A stretch of DNA of 60,680 nucleotides from an uncultured Roseburia sp. (GTDB lineage: Bacteria; Bacillota; Clostridia; Lachnospirales; Lachnospiraceae): assembly GCA_947642555.1 (NCBI GenBank), contig CANRSX010000030.1, forward strand, positions 1 to 60,680. Reading direction: 5' to 3'. The position numbers and the translations under genes were made by a program. Positions 41,412 through 48,552 of the stretch are shown piece by piece (the stretch's first letter is position 1; each line of letters begins with the position of its first letter). A model generated the notes under the pieces. The model saw nothing but the letters and a program-made list of their open reading frames with translations. It was not told the origin of the DNA and searched no databases.

Positions 41412-42746
41412 CTACAGATGTTTTTCAAGGTAATCGTCCCAGATCTCCTCCGGCACCAGTCTTCCTCCCGTGGCCCAGGCGATCTGTACGGACTGTCCCA
41501 GCGTCTCCTCCGTGAGGCCGTGGCTCTCACAGTATCCTAAAGAATCCTCATAGTGCAAAAGCCCGCAGGGACCTGCAAAGGCTGCGCAGCTGGACGGCTC
41601 GATCCGGATCTGCTCCGTGTCATTCAGAAGCCTTAAATAATCGTACAGCTTTGCGTCGGCAACGGTAAATTCCCCGGAGAGCTGATTCGTCATGATTCTG
41701 GTCACAAAGCCGGAGGGGCTCGCACAGGCCAGGCCGTCCGCCTCCGTCATGCCGGAAATGCCGAAATCATGCACGTTCGCCTCCTCAAACCGCTGCGTCG
41801 CCACGCCTAAGAGCACGGACGGGCACATCACAGGCTCCGTGAAGAAGCAGTGGACGTGATCTTTGAAGATCCTCTTTAAGCCGTATGCCACTCCGCCCGG
41901 CGCGCCGCCGACCCCTGCCGGGATGTAGACGATCAGCGGATGGTTTTCGTCGACTGTAATCTGCATCTCATCCAGCTGTTTTTTCAGCCGTTTCGCCGCC
42001 ACCGCGTAGCCCAGGAACAGGTTGACGGATTTTTCATCATCCACAAAATAGCTCATGGGATCCAGGTCCGAGTTCTTTCTTCCCTCCGCCACCGCTTTGG
42101 AATAGTCGTCCTCATACTCGATCACCTCCACGCCCTTGCTGCGCAGCAGATCCTTCTTCCACTGCCTGGCGTCCGCAGACATATGTACCTTTACCTTAAA
42201 TCCAAGCGCCGCGCTCATGATTCCGATGGAAAGCCCCAGATTTCCGGTAGATCCCACCTGCACCGTGTACTGTGCAAAAAAAGCTCTCATGTCCGGTTCC
42301 GCCAGCTTTGTATAGTCGTCTTCCACGTGAAGCTTTCCCGCAGCAAGCGCCAGATCCTCCGCGTGCTTTAACACTTCATAAATACCGCCGCGGGCCTTGA
42401 TGGAACCGGCGATCGCCAGGTGACTGTCCATTTTTAAAAGCAGCCGGCCAGGGATCCTGCAGCCATATGTCTCCTCAAGCTTCTTCTGCATCGCGGGAAT
42501 CTCCGCCAGCGGGGACTCGATCAGTCCGCCTGTCTCCTCCGTCTCCGGAAATGCCGTTCGGATAAAAGAAGCGAACCGCTTCAGCCGCTCCCCTGCGTCC
42601 TCGATATCGGCGTCCGATACCACCAGCTGACACATTGCGTCCGTCATGTCAGACGCGAGCAGATAAGGATTGATCCATGCGGTTTCCTCTTTGGCGGCAA
42701 TTTTTTTAATCACCGGGTTTTCTTCGAGATACTTCTGCACATCCAT
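41412..42746 (-). CDS. dsdA: D-serine ammonia-lyase
   Basis: 444 aa, fold-type II PLP enzyme converting D-serine to pyruvate and ammonia. The Schiff-base Lys117 lies in AIAGSIKARGGIYEVLKHAE, the phosphate-binding Gly loop at 165-171 (VGSTGNLG), and IPAGVGGAPGGVAYGLK forms the second glycine-rich segment. Length matches the DsdA family. GGGAG precedes ATG 42746. It is first in an operon with the GntP-family permease. The XRE-cupin gene upstream is the likely regulator. Confidence 0.95.
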   Translation of the reverse strand: MDVQKYLEENPVIKKIAAKEETAWINPYLLASDMTDAMCQLVVSDADIEDAGERLKRFASFIRTAFPETEETGGLIESPLAEIPAMQKKLEETYGCRIPGRLLLKMDSHLAIAGSIKARGGIYEVLKHAEDLALAAGKLHVEDDYTKLAEPDMRAFFAQYTVQVGSTGNLGLSIGIMSAALGFKVKVHMSADARQWKKDLLRSKGVEVIEYEDDYSKAVAEGRKNSDLDPMSYFVDDEKSVNLFLGYAVAAKRLKKQLDEMQITVDENHPLIVYIPAGVGGAPGGVAYGLKRIFKDHVHCFFTEPVMCPSVLLGVATQRFEEANVHDFGISGMTEADGLACASPSGFVTRIMTNQLSGEFTVADAKLYDYLRLLNDTEQIRIEPSSCAAFAGPCGLLHYEDSLGYCESHGLTEETLGQSVQIAWATGGRLVPEEIWDDYLEKHL

Positions 42747-42826
42747 CGTTCTGTCTCCCTTTCTCTGTTAAAATTTTGTTCTGACCAGCTCCGTTTCGTG
42801 AGTGGTCTGTGATCCTCTCTATGTAT

Positions 42827-42892
42827 GTTAATCTATATTAAATATTGTTAAATGTCAATGGAAATGTTAAATATCTCTAAACTTTGTTAAAT
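42827..42892 (-). promoter_or_regulatory. dsdA promoter with four phased operator repeats
   Basis: GTTAA(A/T) elements begin at 42827, 42847, 42866 and 42886, spacing 20, 19 and 20 bp, about two helical turns each, so all face one side of the DNA. The promoter, TTGACA (42853-42858), 17 bases, TAGATT (42830-42835) on the minus strand, is interleaved with them. This is how an oligomeric repressor or activator would be arranged; the XRE-cupin protein next door is the candidate. Confidence 0.65.
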
Positions 42893-42957
42893 ACTCATAA
42901 TTTTCGTGTGCGGAAATTGGCAGAAATAAACAACAGAAATCCGTTACCCACGCATCA

Positions 42958-42987
42958 GAAAACGCCGCCCTAAAAACTGGGCGGCGT
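42958..42987 (-). terminator. terminator overlapping the regulator's last codons
   Basis: ACGCCGCCC (42962-42970) pairs with GGGCGGCGT (42979-42987), followed on the minus strand by TTTT. The final codons and stop of the XRE-cupin gene form the stem and loop. Confidence 0.75.
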
Positions 42988-43521
42988 AATCGCAAAAATA
43001 ACCTGTGCACTTGTCTGTTCTCTGTTTTCCCACAGATGATTCGTCCCTGCCGGGATCCTCACACTGTCTCCTTCGTCGAGCGTGAAGGTGTCCTCATTCA
43101 TATGGATCAGGACGCTGCCGCTGACCACATATGCCACCTCCTCGCCGGTATGGGCCTTTTTAGCAGCTGCCGTCACCGATTCCGGCGGGATCTCCATCCG
43201 GCAGAATTCGATGCTGCCGCTCAGATCGGGCGTCAGCAGCTCGTAGATCACGCCGTCCTTTGCGCTTCCTAACTGCATGTAATTCCCCTTCCGCACAATC
43301 AGGCTCTCGCCGATCTGATCGGTCTGAAAAAACTTAAACATCGGAACCTCCAGAGCCGCTGCGAGATTCTTTAACGTGTTGATCGAAGGGTTCGTTCCAT
43401 TGTTTTCAATCTGACTTAACATGGATGGCGTCATCTGTGCCCGCGCCGCTAATTCCCGCAGGCTGTACTGCCGCATCTGCCGGTATTCCTGAACCTTTGC
43501 GCCGATATTAATCTCTTCCAT
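42970..43521 (-). CDS. XRE-family regulator with cupin domain
   Basis: 183 aa. An N-terminal helix-turn-helix (YSLRELAARAQMTPSMLSQI, 19-38) is followed by a C-terminal cupin (about 110-180, HTGEEVAYVVSGSVLIHMNE, EGDSVRIPAGTNHLW) that binds a small ligand. Such proteins control amino-acid and polyamine catabolism. It lies immediately upstream of dsdA, with its own terminator, so it is the probable local regulator of D-serine use. Confidence 0.88.
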   Translation of the reverse strand: MEEINIGAKVQEYRQMRQYSLRELAARAQMTPSMLSQIENNGTNPSINTLKNLAAALEVPMFKFFQTDQIGESLIVRKGNYMQLGSAKDGVIYELLTPDLSGSIEFCRMEIPPESVTAAAKKAHTGEEVAYVVSGSVLIHMNEDTFTLDEGDSVRIPAGTNHLWENREQTSAQVIFAITPPSF

Positions 43522-43647
43522 CTGTCTTCTCTCCCTCTCTGATCCGGCCGTGCCGTCGTCTGTCTGTCACCTGTATCCACTATCATACACAACATGCTCC
43601 GTGTTGTCCATAGCGCACTGCTTTTGTCCCTGCCCCAAAATGAGGAT

Positions 43648-43688
43648 TTTACATAAGTTTTACACAGCGATCTTACTGATTTTACAAT
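43648..43688 (+). promoter_or_regulatory. Pho-box-like repeats and promoter of the Na/Pi cotransporter
   Basis: TTTACA at 43648, 43659 and 43681, that is 11 bp and 22 bp apart, with a weak TCTTAC between. PhoP of Firmicutes binds direct TT(A/T)ACA-type repeats at 11-bp periodicity. A -10 box TACAAT at 43683-43688 overlaps the last repeat. This predicts induction by phosphate limitation. Confidence 0.6.
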
Positions 43689-43733
43689 GCCGTGTTACGC
43701 TGTCACCATCAAAAATGAAAGTGAGGTCGTTGT

Positions 43734-44759
43734 ATGAATATATCCCATATCCTTTCCATGGCGGGCGGACTGGCCCTCTTCCTCTACGGCATGCATGTCC
43801 TCGGCGAGGGGCTTGCAAAGCTCTCCGGCGGAAAAATGGAGACTGTTCTCTCAAAAATGACAGACAATCTCTTCAAATGCGTGCTGCTCGGTGCCGGAAC
43901 CACAGCTGTCATACAGTCATCTTCCGCCACCACGGTCATGGTCGTCGGATTTGTCAATTCCGGCATCATGCAGTTAAAACAGGCCGTCGGCATCATCATG
44001 GGCGCAAATATCGGCACCACGATCACCTCATGGCTCTTAAGCCTCTCGGGGATCGAGAGCGACCATCTGCTCCTTAAAATGTTAAAGCCGGAATCCTTCT
44101 CCCCCCTTCTGGCCGTCGCGGGCGTCTTTCTGCTGATGTTCTGCAAATCGGAATCCAGAAAGACGGTGGGAAGTATCCTCTCCGGCTTCGCGATCCTTCT
44201 GATCGGTTTAAATACGATGAGCTCCGCCATGGCCCCGCTGCGGGATATCCCGGAATTCACAAACCTGCTTGTGGCCTTCTCGCATCCGCTTGCCGGGCTT
44301 CTGGCCGGGACGATTTTAACCGCCGTGATCCAGAGCTCCTCCGCGTCCGTCGGCATCCTGCAGGCGCTCTGCATGACCGGGGCGCTCCCCTATTCCGCGG
44401 TTCTCCCGATCATTATGGGCCAGAATATCGGAACCTGCGTGACGGCGCTGCTCTCCTCCGTGGGCGGCAGTACCAACGCAAAGCGCGCGGCGTGCATCCA
44501 TCTGTATTTCAACCTGATCGGAACCGCAGTCTTTATGACCGGATTCTACGCCATCCATGCCGTCTGGCCGTTTGCCGCCTTTGACGAGATGGCAACCCCG
44601 GCGGGAATCGCAGCGCTGCATTCCCTCTTTAACATCACGGCAGCCGCAATCCTGCTCCCGTTCTCAAAGCAGCTCGTGAGCTTAGCCTGCCTTACGATTC
44701 CCGGGAAACGCAGTGCGAAGCTTCGCGGCAGTCGCCTTCGCGGTATGAATACTCCGTAA
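43734..44759 (+). CDS. Na/Pi cotransporter family protein
   Basis: 341 aa. Two inverted copies of the Na_Pi_cotrans repeat, each with a QSSSA motif (AVIQSSSATTVMVVGF at about 58, AVIQSSSASVGILQAL at about 203), and GANIGTT/GQNIGTC loops that bind Na+ and phosphate. The C-terminal PhoU-like domain found in many homologues is absent. GAGGT precedes ATG 43734. Its last 68 bases overlap, tail to tail, the end of the histidine kinase gene. Confidence 0.92.
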   Translation: MNISHILSMAGGLALFLYGMHVLGEGLAKLSGGKMETVLSKMTDNLFKCVLLGAGTTAVIQSSSATTVMVVGFVNSGIMQLKQAVGIIMGANIGTTITSWLLSLSGIESDHLLLKMLKPESFSPLLAVAGVFLLMFCKSESRKTVGSILSGFAILLIGLNTMSSAMAPLRDIPEFTNLLVAFSHPLAGLLAGTILTAVIQSSSASVGILQALCMTGALPYSAVLPIIMGQNIGTCVTALLSSVGGSTNAKRAACIHLYFNLIGTAVFMTGFYAIHAVWPFAAFDEMATPAGIAALHSLFNITAAAILLPFSKQLVSLACLTIPGKRSAKLRGSRLRGMNTP

Positions 44760-46056
44760 AGCCCACCCGGACCGTCGTCCCGACTCCCTCCTCGCTCTCG
44801 AGGGAGAGCATGGCATGATGCGCCTCCGCAATATGTTTTACAATCGCAAGACCAAGACCGGTACCCCCGGTCTTTTTTGATCGGCTCTTATCCACGCGGA
44901 AGAACCGCTCAAAGACACGCTTCTGATGCTTTTCCGGGATCCCGATCCCGTCGTCTTTTACCACCAGCTCTTTCCCGACCGTCACCCAGACATGCCCGTC
45001 CTCCTTATTATAGCGGATCGCATTGTCACAGAGATTATACAAAAGCTCCCCGATCAGCATCCGGTCCGCCCAGACGGTCACAGGATCCCCGTCCAACTCC
45101 AGCGTAACCCCGTGTTTTTTCGCGGACGGCGCAAGCATCGTCACACACTGCGCTGCGGCCTCGTACAGATCCACCGGTTCAAACGTCAGATCCTCCGCGG
45201 GCGCGTCATCGAGCTCCGACAATTGTAAAATATCGTTGATCAGCACAAGCAGTCTCTGTGCGTTTTCGTGGATCTCCCCCGCAAAATACCGCGCCTTTTT
45301 CTTTGACGCCATCCCGGTCGCGATCAGCTCCGCATAGCCGGAGATGGAGGTCAGCGGGGTTTTTAACTCATGGCTGACATTCGCGGCAAACTCCTGCCGG
45401 ATCTTCGCATTCCGCATGATCTCCTCGTGCTGGGTGCGGATCAGCGCAAGCACCGGCGCAAGCTCCCGGTATGCGGTCGTCTGCCCGTCTCTGTCCAGGT
45501 GCGTCGCCAGCTCCTCAATCGGCCGCACAAAAGCCCGCGTGAGACGTCCCGCCATCCACATGCACAGAAAAAAGGACAGCACGGCCAGAAGAACGGTGAT
45601 CGGCAGCGCACTCCCGAACACGGTCCAGATATTTCCCGCCTCTTTCGCGATACGGATCACCGTCCCGTCGTCCGCCCTCCTGGCATAAAAGAAAATATTC
45701 TGTCCCATGGTCTCGGAACGGCGGATACAGGATCCCTCCCCGGTTTCAAGCGCCTTCGCAACCTCCGGGCGCTCCCTGTGATTATTCAGCTGTGCATCCC
45801 CCGCATAGCTGTCATAGAGCACGGCTCCGTCCGGCCCGATCCAGGTAATCCGCAGTTCATTTCCCGGCTGGATCAGGCTCTGCTCCCGCATCCGCTGCAT
45901 CAGATCCAGATGATCCACCATCTGCGCAAAGGAGGACAGCTCCGAGAATACTTCCTTTTGAAAATTCCGATAGAAGACAAAAGTAGTCAAAATTGTCGTC
46001 AGAAAAATAGACACTGCCGTGACAAGTACAAAATTCAGATTAATCTTTTTTACCAT
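44692..46056 (-). CDS. PhoR-like sensor histidine kinase
   Basis: 454 aa. First membrane helix 8-28, extracellular sensor domain about 30-145, second helix 147-170, HAMP, HisKA with His229 in FAANVSHELKTPLTSIS, then N, G1 and G2 boxes (LCDNAIRYNK, DDGIGIP, GGTGLGLAIVKH). It partners the regulator encoded 11 bp upstream. The neighbouring phosphate transporter with Pho-box-like repeats supports a PhoR role, although ResE/WalK-like kinases look similar. Confidence 0.88.
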   Translation of the reverse strand: MVKKINLNFVLVTAVSIFLTTILTTFVFYRNFQKEVFSELSSFAQMVDHLDLMQRMREQSLIQPGNELRITWIGPDGAVLYDSYAGDAQLNNHRERPEVAKALETGEGSCIRRSETMGQNIFFYARRADDGTVIRIAKEAGNIWTVFGSALPITVLLAVLSFFLCMWMAGRLTRAFVRPIEELATHLDRDGQTTAYRELAPVLALIRTQHEEIMRNAKIRQEFAANVSHELKTPLTSISGYAELIATGMASKKKARYFAGEIHENAQRLLVLINDILQLSELDDAPAEDLTFEPVDLYEAAAQCVTMLAPSAKKHGVTLELDGDPVTVWADRMLIGELLYNLCDNAIRYNKEDGHVWVTVGKELVVKDDGIGIPEKHQKRVFERFFRVDKSRSKKTGGTGLGLAIVKHIAEAHHAMLSLESEEGVGTTVRVGFTEYSYREGDCREASHCVSRES

Positions 46057-46067
46057 TCTAAAACCCC

Positions 46068-46742
46068 TCAGCTCGCAAGGTAGCCCACATTCCGCACCGT
46101 TTTAATATGGCTTCCCGCCTCTCCCAGTTTCTGCCTGAGCGTCTTGATGTGCATGTCGAGCGTCCGTGACTCCCCGATAAAATCAGTTCCCCATACCTTT
46201 TCCATCAGGATATCGCGCGTTAAAACCGTTCCGGTATTCTTAAGCAGAAGCGCGAGCAGCTCGTATTCCTTATACGTCAGCTCCACCGCTTTGCCCGCCA
46301 CCTCGCAGGTGCGCCCCGACATGCGCAGCGTGATCTCTCCCAGCTCACAGGTCTCCGCCGGCTCCGTCTCCGGCGGCATCCGCCGAAGCAGCGCCTTGAC
46401 GCGTGAGATCAGCTCCATCACCCCGAACGGCTTTGTGATATAATCGTCCGCGCCGGCGTCTAACCCCTTTACCTTATCGAGCTCCGTCGTCCGCGCCGTC
46501 ACCAGAATAATCGGAAGCCTCGCCGTATCCGGATCCGCGCGCAGCCTGCGCAGAACCGCGATCCCGTCCTCGTCCGGCAGCATCAGGTCGAGCAGCACAA
46601 GAGCCGGCGGCTTTTTTTCCACTGCCCGGAAAAAATCCGCGGCGCACTCAAACCCTTCTGTCCGGTAACCGCTGTTTTTTAACGCAAAAAGTTCGATTTC
46701 GCGAATATTCGCGTCATCCTCCACCACATATATGGATTTCAT
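46068..46742 (-). CDS. PhoB/OmpR-type response regulator
   Basis: 224 aa. Receiver domain with Asp9/Asp10 (VVEDD), phospho-acceptor Asp52 (LVLLDLMLPDEDG) and Lys in GADDYITKPF; winged-helix DNA-binding domain from about 125 (ELTYKEYELLALLLKNTG, SRTLDMHIKTLRQKLGE). Probably binds the Pho-box-like repeats in front of the Na/Pi cotransporter. ATG 46742 overlaps the MATE stop (ATGA), so it is co-translated with that gene. Confidence 0.93.
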   Translation of the reverse strand: MKSIYVVEDDANIREIELFALKNSGYRTEGFECAADFFRAVEKKPPALVLLDLMLPDEDGIAVLRRLRADPDTARLPIILVTARTTELDKVKGLDAGADDYITKPFGVMELISRVKALLRRMPPETEPAETCELGEITLRMSGRTCEVAGKAVELTYKEYELLALLLKNTGTVLTRDILMEKVWGTDFIGESRTLDMHIKTLRQKLGEAGSHIKTVRNVGYLAS

Positions 46743-48091
46743 GCCTCCGCCTCCTTCGCCTGTCCCTGTCCGCGGTTTTCATGCAGCACATAAATCAGCG
46801 TATAAAGTGCCATGATCCCGGAGACGATCGGAGCGATCATGCCAAGCTTCCCTAAGTCGTCCGCAAAGTACTTCCCAAACAGATATACCATCGGAATCCG
46901 AAGGAGCAGCGCGCCCGCACTGCAGCTTACCATCGTCCATACCGTCTTCTGCCTGCCGTTTAAATAGCCGTTTAAACAGAACACCATCGCAACCATGATA
47001 TAATCATAGCTGCAGGAGCGGAAAAAGGGGACTCCGGCTGCAACTATGTTTGCCTCGTCCGCAAAGACCCGGATCATGGACTGCGGATTTAGCTGCGCCC
47101 ACAGGAAAAACAGGCAGGACACAGACAGCGCAAATCCCATCCCGTACCACAGCGACTGTCTGGCGCGTTTTATCTTTCCCGCCCCCATATTCTGCGCGGT
47201 GATCGCGGCGAGCGCGCTGGCCATGGACGTGGCGGAAAGCATCGCAAACACGTCGTATTTGCTGCTGATCCCCACCACCGCGGCGGCGTACACCCCGCAC
47301 CGGTTCATCACGGCTGCCAGGTACAGAAACGAGATCCGGACCATCAGCTCCTGAAACGAGATCGGGATCCCCACCTTCGCCAGCCGCACGGCCAGCTCCT
47401 TTACCGGACAAAAGCTTTTGAATTTAAAATCAAATATAAAATCCTTTTTCTTCAGATAGACAATCGCAATCACCATACTGGCCGCCTGCGAGATCACAGT
47501 GGCCAGCGCGGTTCCCGCGACCCCGAGCCCGAAGACCGCCACAAACAGAAGGTCGAGCGCGATATTGAGCACACAGGCCACGCCGACGAAGATCATCGGC
47601 CGCACCGAGTCCCCGTAACCGCGCAGCACCGCGGCAAGCGCATTGTAGCCGCAGATAAACAGATTTCCCGCCGCGCAGATCGCGACGTACTGCATCGTCA
47701 GCGCAAACGATTCCGCCGGGGTGGCAAGCAGCATAAGAAGCGGCCGCTCAAATCCAAGCATCAGCGCGGTTAAGATCAGGGCAAATCCCGCGAACACCGT
47801 GAGCATCGTCCCGATCGTCTGCTTTACGCGCAGCATATCCCGGCTGCCCGTATACTGCCCGATCAGGATCGTCCCCCCGAGCGTCAGCCCGGTGGCCAGG
47901 CTGGTCACAATCTGCGTCACCTGCGTGCCGGTCGAGATGGCCGCCACGCTCTCCGCCGTGCAGTACCGACCCACCACAAACAGATCCACCGCCCCGTAGA
48001 GGGACTGGAGAATGTTCGCGACCAGAAAGGGTACGGCAAACAGCAGCAGCGTCTTTATGATATTTCCTTCGGTCAGGTTGTGTTCCTTCAT
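46739..48091 (-). CDS. MATE-family efflux transporter
   Basis: 450 aa, twelve membrane segments (LLFAVPFLVANILQSLYGAV, DLFVVGRYCTAESVAAIS at the start). AAGGAG precedes ATG 48091; the frame to 48145 would start inside the promoter. Unusually it is the first gene of the operon encoding the PhoBR-like pair, which may mean the pair also responds to an exported or envelope-active compound, or simply that the genes share a promoter. Confidence 0.92.
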   Translation of the reverse strand: MKEHNLTEGNIIKTLLLFAVPFLVANILQSLYGAVDLFVVGRYCTAESVAAISTGTQVTQIVTSLATGLTLGGTILIGQYTGSRDMLRVKQTIGTMLTVFAGFALILTALMLGFERPLLMLLATPAESFALTMQYVAICAAGNLFICGYNALAAVLRGYGDSVRPMIFVGVACVLNIALDLLFVAVFGLGVAGTALATVISQAASMVIAIVYLKKKDFIFDFKFKSFCPVKELAVRLAKVGIPISFQELMVRISFLYLAAVMNRCGVYAAAVVGISSKYDVFAMLSATSMASALAAITAQNMGAGKIKRARQSLWYGMGFALSVSCLFFLWAQLNPQSMIRVFADEANIVAAGVPFFRSCSYDYIMVAMVFCLNGYLNGRQKTVWTMVSCSAGALLLRIPMVYLFGKYFADDLGKLGMIAPIVSGIMALYTLIYVLHENRGQGQAKEAEA

Positions 48092-48116
48092 CCTTTTTCG
48101 CTCCTTTTCCTGCAAA

Positions 48117-48145
48117 AGTATAACAGAAGATCCGATCCGGCGCAA
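48117..48145 (-). promoter_or_regulatory. promoter of the MATE-phoBR-like operon
   Basis: TTGCGC, 17 bases, TATACT on the minus strand, about 25 bases before the start codon. Confidence 0.55.
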
Positions 48146-48235
48146 GGAAAACGATCCGCTGTTGCGCTTTTGGCAGAGTACAAACCGAAACCCCGGGAAG
48201 CATCCGCAGATTCATCCGAAAGCTGACTGCACAGC

Positions 48236-48278
48236 AAAAAACCAGGAGAGACACTTTTTTGTATCTCTCCTGGTTTTT
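48236..48278 (-). terminator. terminator after the 55-aa gene
   Basis: 15-bp stem (48237-48251 with 48264-48278) with A and T tracts on both flanks, so it can work in both directions. It follows the small ORF stop by two bases. Confidence 0.85.
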
Positions 48279-48280
48279 CA

Positions 48281-48448
48281 TTATTCAAGGGGCGGCTTCT
48301 GATAAAGCTTCCGCTCCACACATCGTTTTTCAAATGCGAGCTGCTCTTTCATCTTTTCATACCCGCCATCCCTGTCCGCCAGCTCCAGACGCTCTAACAG
48401 GTCCAGCTTGTCTAACAGATTTACATTAATCTCTTTTTCACCCGGCAT
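48281..48448 (-). CDS. 55-aa hypothetical protein
   Basis: Not recognised. Starts MPGEKEINVNLLDKLDLLER and ends QKPPLE. Charged, amphipathic, with Leu-rich heptads in the first 25 residues, so probably a short helical or coiled-coil protein. Support for being real: AGGTGATGAT ribosome site before ATG 48448 and a strong terminator two bases after the stop. It stands between divergently unrelated neighbours (MATE operon and GH42). Confidence 0.55.
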   Translation of the reverse strand: MPGEKEINVNLLDKLDLLERLELADRDGGYEKMKEQLAFEKRCVERKLYQKPPLE

Positions 48449-48552
48449 ATCATCACCTGCTTTCCCAAAACACCGTCGAACGCTGCCTTCTGTAATTTTA
48501 TTATAGCAGAAATACGCTCCAGACGCAACACGGTGTTCCCGGCGTTTCGGGC

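Noticed and set aside
42827..42892. The four GTTAAAT repeats as a short CRISPR-like array
   Set aside because: Repeat units are 7 bp with 12-13 bp spacers and no cas genes; they match operator spacing instead.
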